Below are positions 50,487-59,807 of a stretch of 64,000 nucleotides of DNA, piece by piece. The notes under the pieces were generated by a model. That model had not been told where the DNA came from and searched no databases. It saw only the letters and a list, made by a program, of their open reading frames with translations. Both the position numbers and the translations under genes were made by a program. Source of the stretch: Rapidithrix thailandica (GTDB lineage: Bacteria; Bacteroidota; Bacteroidia; Cytophagales; Flammeovirgaceae). The stretch is taken from contig NZ_JBDKWZ010000018.1 of assembly GCF_039710355.1 (NCBI RefSeq), forward strand, positions 62,001-126,000. The letters run 5' to 3'. Numbering within the stretch: position 1 is the stretch's first letter; every line of letters starts with the position of its first letter.

Positions 50487-51119
50487 CTACGCTTCCTCCG
50501 ACAATTTGTCGAAAAGGCTGTCGACTACTGCTTTCTTGTTTTCTGCATGTGTAATCAAGCCGGAAACCGCAATTCCGAATACGCCACATTGCCTCAGTTC
50601 CGGCACATCCACCAGCCGTACCCCCCCTATCGCCACCACCGGAAGCACAATAGAAGCCTTGTGCATTTGGTCGAGAATATTCCGGTAACCCTTCAAACCT
50701 AATACCGGGCTTAATTTTTTCTTAGTAGTTGTAAAACGCAGAGGCCCTAACCCGATATAATCCACCCCTTCGCCATGCAATCGTTGAATATCGTCAAAGG
50801 TATTAGCCGTTCCGCCAATAATAATTCTTTCTCCTAAGCGCTTCCGGGCCTCGGAAGGTCTCATATCTTCCTTACCCAAGTGTACGCCATACGCTTTCAC
50901 ATCTTGGGCAACTTCTACATTATCATTAATAATGAGTTGTGCATGATAACCTTCACAAATCTTTTGGGCTTCCCTGGCTACAACTCTATACTGCTCGAAA
51001 GAACAATCCTTCATGCGAAGTTGTATCCAATCACATCCCGCTTGACAAGCTTGTTCGATTGCCTGTAGGTGACTGAGTTGGGGCGTTTCTTGTGATATGT
51101 ACTGTAACTTGGAAATCAA
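50487..51119 (-). CDS. thiE: thiamine-phosphate synthase
   Basis: This 210-residue barrel enzyme couples HMP pyrophosphate with thiazole phosphate. The functional motifs are WIQLRMKDCSF, LIINDNVEVAQDVKAYGVHLG and the pyrophosphate-binding LGPLRFTTTKK, with VVAIGGV near the end. Its ATG overlaps the stop of the upstream TenI/ThiE-like gene by 4 bp. This is the copy with the complete ThiE active-site pattern, so it is the likely true ThiE of the operon. Confidence 0.95.
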   Translation of the reverse strand: MISKLQYISQETPQLSHLQAIEQACQAGCDWIQLRMKDCSFEQYRVVAREAQKICEGYHAQLIINDNVEVAQDVKAYGVHLGKEDMRPSEARKRLGERIIIGGTANTFDDIQRLHGEGVDYIGLGPLRFTTTKKKLSPVLGLKGYRNILDQMHKASIVLPVVAIGGVRLVDVPELRQCGVFGIAVSGLITHAENKKAVVDSLFDKLSEEA

Positions 51120-51748
51120 GAGTTTACTGCTAAAGAGTTTGCTTTATTTAATAAGCGTAAATAGTTGGTCATTGCTCTGGCCGGCTTCAACCATACGGAC
51201 CCTAACACGGCCACTTCTTCAAAACCATAGTTCCAGGCCTGCTCCAAGGTATGTTCGGAGATTCCTCCCAAGCCCACTACTTTGGGTTTTAATTGTCCTT
51301 TCCATTCGGCTATATCCCAACTAAAAGCAGGAATATGATGCTGTTTGGAAATACTGGTAAACACCGGACTGACCATTACATGATCAAAAGAATTGCTTAT
51401 TTGCAAAAGGATTTCTTTTTGATGCACGGAAGTACCCACATTATATCCTTCGTTTTTGTATCCGGTGATATACGTTTCCAAGGCATTTTTCGCTTCCAAG
51501 GTCTCCCGTATCCGCTCAGGAAGGTGCAGGCCTCCCAATTGATATTTTTTGACTAATTCAAAATGATTGTGCAGTACGAGCCGATTACGAAACTCCGGTT
51601 TTATAGCAGAAATAAGAGCCTCCAACTCCTCTACCTCATAACCCGGCTTACGCAAATGCAGGCATTCCAATCCGAGAGCGAATAATTCGTGCATGATTTC
51701 AATTTCCCGGTCCACAGCTTCCGGATCAGTAATCACCCTTAGTTTCAT
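51116..51748 (-). CDS. TenI/ThiE-like protein of the thiamine operon
   Basis: This 210-residue barrel protein is a ThiE paralogue. It keeps the fold (LECLHLRKPGYEVEELE, LHNHFELVKKYQLGGLHLPE, PKVVGLGGISEHT, EEVAVLGSVW) but lacks the NDN motif and the TTTKK pyrophosphate loop of the neighbouring ThiE; that region reads VSPVFTSISKQHH. This pattern suggests a TenI-type role, such as thiazole tautomerase, rather than thiamine-phosphate synthesis. It lies between thiC and thiE, translationally coupled to thiE. The assignment as tautomerase is inferred. Confidence 0.82.
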   Translation of the reverse strand: MKLRVITDPEAVDREIEIMHELFALGLECLHLRKPGYEVEELEALISAIKPEFRNRLVLHNHFELVKKYQLGGLHLPERIRETLEAKNALETYITGYKNEGYNVGTSVHQKEILLQISNSFDHVMVSPVFTSISKQHHIPAFSWDIAEWKGQLKPKVVGLGGISEHTLEQAWNYGFEEVAVLGSVWLKPARAMTNYLRLLNKANSLAVNS

Positions 51749-51856
51749 AATATTCTTTTAGAATTTTGATTCAGGAAATATGCAGAAAAATACTGGGAAT
51801 GAGGAAAATACATCACAAGAATATCTTTTCCTCATTCGCCCTTTCTACAAAGCTAA

Positions 51857-53716
51857 TTACAAATATAGCTCACTTCCCTTATCTGCAAATTCTTTTGCCT
51901 TTTCTTCCATACCTTTTTCCAAAGCTTGGTCTTCTTCTTCCAAGCCATTTTCCTTGGCATAATCCCGCACATCCTGGGTAATTTTCATCGAACAGAAGTG
52001 AGGCCCGCACATAGAGCAGAAATGAGCCACTTTTGCTCCGTCAGCCGGTAAGGTTTCATCGTGGAATTCTTTAGCCGTATCCGGATCAAGTGACAGGTTA
52101 AACTGATCCTCCCAACGGAACTCAAAACGAGCTTTACTCAAGGCATTGTCCCTGTATTGTGCTCCGGGATGTCCTTTTGCCAAATCGGCCGCATGAGCAG
52201 CGATCTTATACGTAATCACCCCATCTTTCACATCTTTTTTGTTGGGCAAGCCCAAGTGTTCTTTAGGCGTTACGTAGCAAAGCATGGCGGTACCAAACCA
52301 ACCGATCATGGCCGCTCCGATTCCGGAAGTAATATGGTCATAGCCCGGTGCTATATCGGTCGTCAAGGGCCCTAACGTATAGAAAGGCGCCTCTCCACAA
52401 GCTTCCAATTGCTTGTCCATGTTTTCTTTGATCATATGCATCGGCACGTGCCCGGGTCCTTCGATCATGGTTTGTACATCGTGCTTCCAAGCAATTTTGG
52501 TCAGTTCACCCAAGGTTTCCAATTCCGCAAACTGCGCTTTGTCATTTGCATCGGCCAAACTACCCGGACGCAATCCATCCCCTAATGAAAAAGACACATC
52601 ATACGCCTTCATGATTTCGCAAATTTCTTCGAAATGCGTGTACAAGAAGCTTTCTTTGTGATGGGCCAAACACCACTTCGCCATGATGGAGCCACCACGG
52701 GATACAATACCGGTTACCCGTTTGGCGGTCATCGGGATATATCTCAACAATACGCCCGCATGGATGGTAAAGTAATCCACTCCTTGCTCGGCTTGTTCAA
52801 TCAAGGTATCTCTGTAAATCTCCCAAGTCAACTCTTCGGCTTTTCCATTTACTTTTTCCAAAGCCTGGTAAATCGGCACTGTTCCGATCGGCACCGGAGA
52901 GTTGCGGATGATCCACTCGCGGGTTTCGTGAATGTTTTTACCCGTAGAAAGGTCCATTACGTTATCTGCTCCCCAACGGCATGCCCACACCGCTTTTTCC
53001 ACCTCTTCTTCGATACTGGAAGTCACTGCACTGTTACCGATATTGGCATTGATTTTCACCAAAAAGTTGCGTCCGATAATCATCGGTTCAATCTCCGGGT
53101 GGTTGATATTAGACGGAATGATAGCACGCCCTGCAGCCACCTCGGCCCGTACAAATTCCGGAGTGATCACCCCTTTAGGCGTATTGGCTCCGAAGTTCTG
53201 TCCCGGGTGTTGGATCCCCAAGTCTTTAATTTCTTCGATTCGCTGGCTTTCGCGAATAGCAATATATTCCATTTCCGGAGTAATGATTCCCTGTTTTGCA
53301 TAATGCATTTGGGTTACATTTTTTCCGGGCTTTGCTTTCAAAGGTTTCTGAATATGCCCGAACCGGAGTTGATCCAGTTCTTTGTTATTCAAGCGCTCGT
53401 TACAATACTCCGAGCTGAACCGGTCTAGCCTTTCTACATCTCCCCGCTCCAAAATCCACTTTTCACGCACCCGCTCAATTCCTTTTTTTACATCAATCTC
53501 AATGTTGGGATCGGTGTACGGACCACTGGTATCATATACGGTCACCGGAGGATTTTTTTCCAACTTTCCAGTCAAGTGTTGTTTGGTATCCGATAAGGCA
53601 ATTTCCCGCATCGGTACCTTGATGTCGTGGATTTTTCCTTTTACATAGATTTTTTTAGACGCTGGCAAAGGTTCCCTGGAAATGACTTCCTGATTAGGGA
53701 TTTTGTCTTTTTTCAT
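51857..53716 (-). CDS. thiC: phosphomethylpyrimidine synthase (HMP-P synthase)
   Basis: This 619-residue radical-SAM enzyme converts aminoimidazole ribotide to HMP phosphate. The iron-sulfur motif is near the C-terminus as CSMCGPHFC (Cys567, Cys570, Cys575), the inverted type unique to ThiC. Other blocks are TQMHYAKQGIITPEMEYIAI, VNANIGNS-like VKINANIGNSAVTSS, STGKNIHETREW, EGPGHVPMHMI and PLTTDIAPGYDHITS. The length is typical. It lies 126 bp downstream of thiS behind the TPP riboswitch, which also fits control of the whole operon. Confidence 0.97.
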   Translation of the reverse strand: MKKDKIPNQEVISREPLPASKKIYVKGKIHDIKVPMREIALSDTKQHLTGKLEKNPPVTVYDTSGPYTDPNIEIDVKKGIERVREKWILERGDVERLDRFSSEYCNERLNNKELDQLRFGHIQKPLKAKPGKNVTQMHYAKQGIITPEMEYIAIRESQRIEEIKDLGIQHPGQNFGANTPKGVITPEFVRAEVAAGRAIIPSNINHPEIEPMIIGRNFLVKINANIGNSAVTSSIEEEVEKAVWACRWGADNVMDLSTGKNIHETREWIIRNSPVPIGTVPIYQALEKVNGKAEELTWEIYRDTLIEQAEQGVDYFTIHAGVLLRYIPMTAKRVTGIVSRGGSIMAKWCLAHHKESFLYTHFEEICEIMKAYDVSFSLGDGLRPGSLADANDKAQFAELETLGELTKIAWKHDVQTMIEGPGHVPMHMIKENMDKQLEACGEAPFYTLGPLTTDIAPGYDHITSGIGAAMIGWFGTAMLCYVTPKEHLGLPNKKDVKDGVITYKIAAHAADLAKGHPGAQYRDNALSKARFEFRWEDQFNLSLDPDTAKEFHDETLPADGAKVAHFCSMCGPHFCSMKITQDVRDYAKENGLEEEDQALEKGMEEKAKEFADKGSELYL

Positions 53717-53842
53717 GTCTGATTTTTTTTGTGGATAAAGAATATTATTTTGTTAAGCGGGAATGGCCGGTATTCTAGCCAATTATCTACTTCCAGCCAC
53801 TCTTTTCAATCCTTTGAAAGGGGGGGATATTGACGAAATGTA

Positions 53843-54046
53843 TCAACCTCCTTGAGTGGCGGTAATTACGGTGATTTGATCTTGATTTTGCAAGGTGAAT
53901 GAAGGCCACTGCGGTTTGCTCACCACCTTCTGGTTGACAGCCACCGCAATCCCATTTTTCCCTTTTAAGCCCAGTTCTGTGAGCACTTGCTCTAGAGAAA
54001 GGGAAGTTTCATACCGGTACGGTTTATTGTTGACAAATACCTCCAT
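53843..54046 (-). CDS. thiS: ThiS sulfur-carrier protein
   Basis: I start this gene at 54046 (MEVFVNNKPYRYE), which gives 67 residues, the usual ThiS length; the open frame upstream is riboswitch-proximal sequence. It is a ubiquitin-fold protein ending in the obligatory Gly-Gly (TATQGG) that is adenylated and thiocarboxylated to donate sulfur to ThiG. It is the first gene of the thiamine operon, about 140 bp after the riboswitch. The usual activating enzyme ThiF is not in the operon. Confidence 0.9.
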   Translation of the reverse strand: MEVFVNNKPYRYETSLSLEQVLTELGLKGKNGIAVAVNQKVVSKPQWPSFTLQNQDQITVITATQGG

Positions 54047-54185
54047 AAAAACACAATGTATAAAAGTAAACACTTGGTTTTGCCTTGTGCCAGAGAACTG
54101 TGGTATTGAAAATACACACTCACAGGCATACAATAAACTTCAGGGGGGAGTATAATTCATTCACAATCAGGAAGGAATTCTCAAC

Positions 54186-54264
54186 TTTTCCCTTCGTCAG
54201 TACTAACTGCATCAGGTTATGAGGGTATAATCTCAGTTCCTGCCAAAGCCGGAACACCCCTAAA
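54186..54264 (-). promoter_or_regulatory. TPP riboswitch (THI element)
   Basis: Read on the minus strand, the sequence has the conserved order GGGGTG...CTGAGA...ACCCT...ACCTGAT...GTTAGTAC...GAAGGGAA, the invariant core of the thiamine pyrophosphate aptamer. It lies 140 bp upstream of thiS in the 346-bp space before that operon. Thiamine pyrophosphate binding should lower expression of thiS-thiC-tenI-thiE-thiG-thiH. The expression platform is probably in the 140 bp that follow; I did not find a clear terminator, so sequestration of the start region is possible. Confidence 0.95.
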
Positions 54265-54392
54265 GCTTATTCACACAAAGGTAGCAATAAATTCATATCT
54301 GGCAAGAGTTGCTACCGGAAGAACGAAAAGTGTATTACCAGGTTGGTTTTAAACAGGCTATCGCGGCAAATTTTATTAAAAAAAGAGGAGGT

Positions 54393-55889
54393 TTAGAAAC
54401 GCATGGTACCTTCGTTATCCACCTCTTGGACGATAGCCTTGATCCGATCCACTTTTCTCTTTTTATCCAATATAACCGGAGCCATGGCCCTGACTTCACA
54501 ATCCGAAATGGCACAACGTTCGCATGTCGTATTCACTTCTCGGGTTTCCAGGGCCGGATCCTGGAGAAAACCGACCAGTTTTTTGAGCCTTGGGTTGACT
54601 CTCAATCCAAGCGTGACACTCACCCCTTCTTCCGAAGTTTCATGGCTCTGTTTGGCGACTGATATACATAAGTATTCGTTATTGCTTTCCCAATAGTCAG
54701 AAATCTGCAAATCAGCCAATAGCTCGTTGTGACTTTTATTTCTCAATTTTTCAAGAATGTTAATCGCTACCCATCTTCTACAATAGTGCTCATGAGTATA
54801 ATTGGCATAAGGGCTATGCAAACGGGACAAGTGCAATTCTTTGGTCATTTTAAAGCCTTTGTGGCCACCATTTCCTTGCAGACGCAAAAAGAAAAGATCA
54901 TCAATCCCAAAATGCTTGGGTAAGATATTGGTCAAGCGTTGCATGAGCATTTCCGGAGTGACATCGTACTTTTCAAGAAAATGCAAAAAATGAGCGGCCT
55001 CCCAGTGAGGTTGCCCTAAAAACTCCTGAACATCCCGGACCAACTCCATTTCTCCCATCAACAATGCAATAGAAAAATAAGAGGCTTTGAAGTTATTCAA
55101 CAATTGCTCGAAAGAATCCACTTCTACAATGCGTGTAATATAAGGTCTTTCCGTCAATCCCAAATACTGAAAAGCCAGTTCACGGCCCAAAAGAAATTTT
55201 TCTTGTGCTGCACTTAGGTTTTGGTTCAGGTACAACACTTTTTTTGCCTCGGAATAATAAGAGCGGCAATCTTTCAACTCTTCGTATTGAACCAATTGTT
55301 GACGGTCCACTTGGATACCATAACTACTTATCAGAATTCGGATCAACGTATTGGTGGAATACGGACCTTCAGTACTCAAATCTTTTTCTTGCTTAAAGGC
55401 TTGCACCGCCTGCTCCAGATCTTCAAAATAATTATCATACATTTCCTGATAAGAGCGCAATGCCGCTTGGTAAAAATGCTCACTGCGCATTTGGTAATTG
55501 CGGGTGATTTTGAAAATCGTACTCAGAAAGGCATTCACTTTATCCGGTGTATTGGTAAACAGCTCAAACAATTTGTAGTTGCTGATCCCAAACATCTCCA
55601 GAGGAAAAATCTTGAAAAACTCCGAGTTGAGTAATTCGATAATGGGCTGTAATTTCTTTGATGCCGTGGTCGATACCAAGTAATCATAAGTAACATTTAA
55701 GGCTTTTGCCAGGGCATTGATTTTATCTACTTTGGGATATTTTTTGGCTTTCTCTATATCGTGCAAATAAGAAGTAGAAAGCCCGGTCATATCCGACAAC
55801 TCCTGATAGGAAAGCTTTTTTTGCAAGCGAAGCAATTTGAGCTTAAAGGCAAAAATTAATTTTATTGTTAAGGCATCATCCGTATTCAT
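54393..55889 (-). CDS. RamB/ScfR-like short-chain fatty-acid regulator (XRE + IrrE-like + DUF2083)
   Basis: This 498-residue protein has an N-terminal XRE helix-turn-helix (about 10-70: LRLQKKLSYQELSDMTGLST, YLHDIEKAKKYPKVDKINAL), a long helical middle with an ImmA/IrrE-like domain (about 190-300) that lacks an intact HExxH motif, and a C-terminal DUF2083-type part with Cys456, Cys459 and Cys464 (CERCAISDC). Proteins of this layout (RamB in Corynebacterium and relatives) control glyoxylate-shunt and propionate genes. It is divergent from aceB, 543 bp away, which fits regulation of aceB and aceA. The effector is inferred to be an acyl-CoA or similar. Confidence 0.88.
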   Translation of the reverse strand: MNTDDALTIKLIFAFKLKLLRLQKKLSYQELSDMTGLSTSYLHDIEKAKKYPKVDKINALAKALNVTYDYLVSTTASKKLQPIIELLNSEFFKIFPLEMFGISNYKLFELFTNTPDKVNAFLSTIFKITRNYQMRSEHFYQAALRSYQEMYDNYFEDLEQAVQAFKQEKDLSTEGPYSTNTLIRILISSYGIQVDRQQLVQYEELKDCRSYYSEAKKVLYLNQNLSAAQEKFLLGRELAFQYLGLTERPYITRIVEVDSFEQLLNNFKASYFSIALLMGEMELVRDVQEFLGQPHWEAAHFLHFLEKYDVTPEMLMQRLTNILPKHFGIDDLFFLRLQGNGGHKGFKMTKELHLSRLHSPYANYTHEHYCRRWVAINILEKLRNKSHNELLADLQISDYWESNNEYLCISVAKQSHETSEEGVSVTLGLRVNPRLKKLVGFLQDPALETREVNTTCERCAISDCEVRAMAPVILDKKRKVDRIKAIVQEVDNEGTMRF

Positions 55890-56432
55890 ACTGATAAGAA
55901 ATGTACTTTAAAACTCCGTCTTTTTCCCGGAATGAAATATTGAGTAAACTTCCCTCCTATTTTTTCTCAATGAGAAAAGCATAACAACCTTGCCTCTGCC
56001 GGGCCATTCCACTTTTAACCCACTTCCTTTCAAAAAATCCAAGGTTCTTTCTGGTAGCTATGATTGATACAAAACGACTCATTCCGAAAGCTTTATCAAT
56101 ATTAATCATTTAGAAATGGGAATAAACAAAGATAAAGAAAAAAGTGTAAAAAAAATTTTTAGCGGAATTTCCTCTAATAGAATATTTTTCTTATATTGTG
56201 AAAAATTATCTTACTCTTCAGCTCTACTAAGAAAGGCTAAAGCCAATTAGTCCAACCAGCAGCAAGACACCTCTGTTTGATATAATGCCAGAGGTTTACA
56301 ACATTTCCTGAATTAACTACATTAACTCGACCTTTCAACCCAACAACAGCTAACCGAAAATACCCTGCTATAGGATAATTCATACAAGAAAATCACTATC
56401 CGCTTTTTACCTAAATAAATTGAATTTGTTTT
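55890..56432. other. 543-bp divergent region between the ScfR-like gene and aceB
   Basis: The region holds the promoters of both operons. A 7-bp stem ACCTCTG/CAGAGGT with a 13-nt loop occurs at 56269-56295, and GGCTAAAGCC gives a small hairpin near 56235. No perfect RamB-type TTTGCAAA site or TAnnTTTG box stood out. The sequence near 56140-56210 is very A/T-rich. I see no ORF or RNA gene. Confidence 0.4.
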
Positions 56433-58046
56433 ATGGAACCCACGGAAACACTTTGCTATCCCACCCTTGAAGAACTCGAGGTAAAAGGAAAGTACACCGA
56501 AGCATTTGCTGAAATCTTAACCAAAGAGGCTTTGCAATTTTTAATAGCCTTACACCAAGAATTCAACAACAAACGGAAAAACCTGTTATTAAAACGCCAA
56601 GCCAGACAAGAAGCCATAGACCAAGGAACCCTGCCTGACTTTCTACCGGAAACACAAGCCATCCGGGAAGCAGACTGGAAAGTAGCCCCTCTTCCGGCCG
56701 ACCTATTAGACCGCCGCGTGGAAATCACCGGGCCGGTAGAGCGGAAAATGGTGATCAATGCCCTAAACTCCGGTGCCAAGGTATTTATGGCCGACTTTGA
56801 AGATAGTAATACCCCTACCTGGGACAATACCATAAACGGGCAACTGAATTTGCGCGATGCCAACTTGCGCACCATTACTTTTACCCAACCCGGCAATGGA
56901 AAATCTTACCAGCTAAACCCGAAGACAGCCACCTTAATGGTGCGCCCCAGAGGCTGGCACTTGGAAGAAAAACACCTTTGCTACAAAGGAGAACCCATGA
57001 GTGCCAGCCTAGTAGACTTCGGCTTATACCTGTTTCATAATACCCGGATCTTATTCGACAGAGGAAGTGGCCCGTACTTTTATTTACCCAAATTAGAAAG
57101 CCACTTGGAAGCCCGTTTGTGGAACGAAGTGTTTGTCTTTTCACAAAATTACCTGAGCATTCCTCAAAAATCAATCAAAGCCACGGTATTGATTGAAACC
57201 CTATTGGCAACATTTGAACTGCATGAAATTCTTTATGAATTGCGCGACCATTCAGCCGGACTAAACTGCGGACGATGGGATTATATTTTCTCTTATATCA
57301 AAAAATTCCGCAAGCTTCCTGGCCGCATCTTGCCCGACCGCTCTAAAGTAACTATGACAGTTCCGTTTATGAGTGCTTATTCACAACTAGTCATACAAAC
57401 TTGCCACCGCAGAGGGGTGCATGCTATCGGAGGCATGGCAGCATTCATTCCGATTAAAAACGACCCTGAAGCCAATGCCCAGGCCTTGGACAAAGTAAGG
57501 AAAGACAAATTACTGGAAGCCAAAAACGGTCATGACGGCACCTGGGTAGCCCATCCCGGCCTAGTAAAAATTGCCATGGATGTATTTGATAAATACATGC
57601 CCGAGAAGAACCAAATACAGAACTTGCGGGAAGATTTCCATACTTCGGCTTCTCAATTAATTGAAGTTCCGGAAGGAACCGTATCCGAACAAGGTATACG
57701 CATGAATATCAATGTGGGGATTCTGTATATCGAAAGTTGGCTGAGAGGCACCGGAGCTGCCGCCATTTACAACCTGATGGAAGATGCCGCCACTGCCGAA
57801 ATATCACGCACACAGGTTTGGCAATGGCTGCACGCACAAATCCAACTGGAAGACGGGCGGACTTTCACCCAAGAACTATACGAAACCTTGCTTAATGAAG
57901 AGGTGGAAAGCATTCAAACCATGCTAGGAGAAGAAAACTATGAGCAAGGGAGGTTTCCGGAAGCCATCCAACTGTTTGACCGATTAGTCAAAGATCAAGC
58001 GTTGCGGGAGTTTTTAACCTTACCCGCTTACAAACTCATTGATTAA
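56433..58046 (+). CDS. aceB: malate synthase A
   Basis: This 537-residue enzyme condenses glyoxylate with acetyl-CoA to malate in the glyoxylate shunt. Family blocks are NSGAKVFMADFEDSNTPTW, LMVRPRGWHLEEKH, GPYFYLPKLESHLEARLWN, and VLIETLLATFELHEI followed by LNCGRWDYIFSYIKKF. The C-terminal GTGAAAIYNLMEDAATAEIS with the catalytic Asp region is intact. Length and order are normal for type A. It is followed by aceA after 150 bp, and together they allow growth on acetate or fatty acids. Both are on the plus strand, opposite the ScfR-like regulator. Confidence 0.97.
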   Translation: MEPTETLCYPTLEELEVKGKYTEAFAEILTKEALQFLIALHQEFNNKRKNLLLKRQARQEAIDQGTLPDFLPETQAIREADWKVAPLPADLLDRRVEITGPVERKMVINALNSGAKVFMADFEDSNTPTWDNTINGQLNLRDANLRTITFTQPGNGKSYQLNPKTATLMVRPRGWHLEEKHLCYKGEPMSASLVDFGLYLFHNTRILFDRGSGPYFYLPKLESHLEARLWNEVFVFSQNYLSIPQKSIKATVLIETLLATFELHEILYELRDHSAGLNCGRWDYIFSYIKKFRKLPGRILPDRSKVTMTVPFMSAYSQLVIQTCHRRGVHAIGGMAAFIPIKNDPEANAQALDKVRKDKLLEAKNGHDGTWVAHPGLVKIAMDVFDKYMPEKNQIQNLREDFHTSASQLIEVPEGTVSEQGIRMNINVGILYIESWLRGTGAAAIYNLMEDAATAEISRTQVWQWLHAQIQLEDGRTFTQELYETLLNEEVESIQTMLGEENYEQGRFPEAIQLFDRLVKDQALREFLTLPAYKLID

Positions 58047-58120
58047 TTACGAATAGCTACTGCACATAACTATTATTTTAAGTTTCACAGGGGCACACAA
58101 AGTTTACCCCACATAAAAAA

Positions 58121-58151
58121 CTCTCCCATCATTAAATTAACAAGGGGAGAG
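58121..58151 (+). other. hairpin between aceB and aceA
   Basis: CTCTCCC (58121-58127) pairs with GGGAGAG (58145-58151) around a 17-nt A/T-rich loop, 45 bp before the aceA start. There is no T-run, so it is more likely an mRNA-processing or stability element, or partial attenuator, than a terminator. Confidence 0.45.
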
Positions 58152-58196
58152 CACTCAATAAATTGATTTGTTTCACATCCAAACTTACTAAAAAAA

Positions 58197-59474
58197 ATGG
58201 AGACCACTACAAAGAGCCAACTGCTGGCCAGCGATTGGAAAAACAACCCGCGTTGGGAAGGAATCATCCGGCCATACGCTCCGGAAAAAGTATTGAAATT
58301 AAGAGGAAGTGTAGAAATTGAGTACAGCCTGGCAAAGCAAGGCGCCCAAAAGCTATGGCATAAGTTGCATACTCAACATTTTGTAGCAGGCTTAGGCGCA
58401 CTCACTGGCAACCAAGCGATTCAGGAGGTAGCGGCAGGACTTAATGCCATTTACCTCAGCGGATGGCAGGTAGCTGCGGATGCCAACCTTGCCGGACAAA
58501 TGTACCCCGACCAGTCGCTGTACCCGGCGAACTCTGTTCCTCAAGTTGTTCGAAAAATTAACAACGCCCTTTTACGCAGAGATCAAATCCAATCCATACA
58601 CGAGGAGGGCGACATTGACTGGATGGTTCCTATCGTAGCGGATGCCGAAGCAGGTTTTGGCGGTAATTTAAATGCGTACGAACTGATGCGGGGCATGATT
58701 GAAGCCGGAGCTTCCGGAGTACATTTTGAAGATCAACTTTCTTCTGCAAAAAAATGCGGGCACTTGGGTGGTAAAGTGTTAGTACCCACACAAGAGGCCA
58801 TTCAAAAATTAATCGCAGCCCGCTTGGCGACCGATGTAATGAACGTTCCCACCCTGATCGTTGCCCGCACAGACGCTGATGCAGCCAATCTGCTGACTTC
58901 CGACATCGACCCGGCAGACCAAAGTTTCTTAACCGGAGAACGCACCGCAGAAGGCTTCTTTAGAGTGCGCAGCGGCATTGAGCAGGGAATCAACCGTGGA
59001 CTCTCTTATGCTCCTTATGCCGATTTGCTGTGGATGGAAACCTCCCACCCTGATTTGGGACAAGCCCGGGAGTTTGCCCAAGCCATCCATGCAAAATACC
59101 CAGGAAAACTCTTGGCTTACAATTGCTCACCTTCTTTCAACTGGGCCGCACACCTAAGCGAAAAAGAGATGTTGACATTCCGCGAAAGCCTGGCTGATAT
59201 GGGATATAAATTCCAATTTATCACTTTGGCAGGCTTCCATGCCTTAAACACGTCTATGTTCGAACTTTCCAAAGCGTACAAAGCCAACGGAATGGCCGGA
59301 TACTCCGCTATGCAACAAAGAGAGTTTGCTTTACAAGAGGAAGGCTTTACAGCGGTAAAACACCAAGCTTTTGTAGGCACTACATATTTCGATTATGTAC
59401 AGGATACGATCCAACAAGGCAAATCTTCCACGGTAGCCATGAAAGACAGTACAGAGGCAGAGCAATTTGCTTAA
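58197..59474 (+). CDS. aceA: isocitrate lyase
   Basis: This 425-residue enzyme splits isocitrate into glyoxylate and succinate, the first step of the glyoxylate shunt. Key motifs are the signature KKCGHLGGKVLVPTQE (catalytic Cys in KKCGHLGG), VADAEAGFGGNLNAYELM, GASGVHFEDQLSS, LIVARTDADAANL, NCSPSFNW and FQFITLAGFHALNTSMFEL. The length is typical of the bacterial type. It is cotranscribed with aceB or has a closely spaced promoter of its own in the 150-bp gap. A strong terminator follows. Confidence 0.98.
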   Translation: METTTKSQLLASDWKNNPRWEGIIRPYAPEKVLKLRGSVEIEYSLAKQGAQKLWHKLHTQHFVAGLGALTGNQAIQEVAAGLNAIYLSGWQVAADANLAGQMYPDQSLYPANSVPQVVRKINNALLRRDQIQSIHEEGDIDWMVPIVADAEAGFGGNLNAYELMRGMIEAGASGVHFEDQLSSAKKCGHLGGKVLVPTQEAIQKLIAARLATDVMNVPTLIVARTDADAANLLTSDIDPADQSFLTGERTAEGFFRVRSGIEQGINRGLSYAPYADLLWMETSHPDLGQAREFAQAIHAKYPGKLLAYNCSPSFNWAAHLSEKEMLTFRESLADMGYKFQFITLAGFHALNTSMFELSKAYKANGMAGYSAMQQREFALQEEGFTAVKHQAFVGTTYFDYVQDTIQQGKSSTVAMKDSTEAEQFA

Positions 59475-59500
59475 GGGTTTATTGTTAATACAAGGTATTT

Positions 59501-59532
59501 CCGGCTGCCATGCCAATGCAGCCGGTTTTTTT
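59501..59532 (+). terminator. terminator after aceA
   Basis: CCGGCTGC (59501-59508) and GCAGCCGG (59518-59525) form a perfect 8-bp stem followed by seven T residues. A second inverted repeat, AAAAAAGCCTG/CAGGCTTTTTT (59550-59588), lies just after it. Confidence 0.9.
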
Positions 59533-59614
59533 CTTATCAGATTAGGTACAAAAAAGCCTGATAGAAAATAGTACTACCAGGCTTTTTTTAAAAAAAATCA
59601 AAAACAGTTTGAAA

Positions 59615-59646
59615 TAAAAAAAGCCTTACCATTGCTGGTAAGGCTT
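59615..59646 (-). terminator. terminator of tRNA-Ser
   Basis: On the minus strand AAGCCTTACC and GGTAAGGCTT form a perfect 10-bp stem with a 6-nt loop (59621-59646), followed by a T-rich run. It starts 8 bp after the end of the tRNA. Confidence 0.9.
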
Positions 59647-59653
59647 ACCCTAG

Positions 59654-59738
59654 CAGAGGGTGAGGGATTCGAACCCCCGGTACATTGCTGTACAACGGTT
59701 TTCAAGACCGCCGCGTTCGACCACTCCGCCAACCCTCT
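59654..59738 (-). tRNA. tRNA-Ser (anticodon TGA)
   Basis: The 85-nt cloverleaf has acceptor arms AGAGGGT (59738-59732) and ACCCTCT (59661-59655) with discriminator G at 59654. The anticodon loop is CTTGAAA (anticodon TGA read at 59704-59702), and it has the long variable arm of class II serine tRNAs plus a GGTTCGAATCC T-arm. CCA is not encoded. Its own terminator follows on the minus strand. Confidence 0.96.
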
Positions 59739-59807
59739 ATTTTTAGTCTAATTCCCCTCGATTGGGGCTGCAAATATGTAACAGATTTTTATTTTCTCAA
59801 AATATTA

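Noticed and set aside
52634..53428. 264-codon frame antisense to thiC
   Set aside because: It mirrors a highly conserved coding gene and has no family match.
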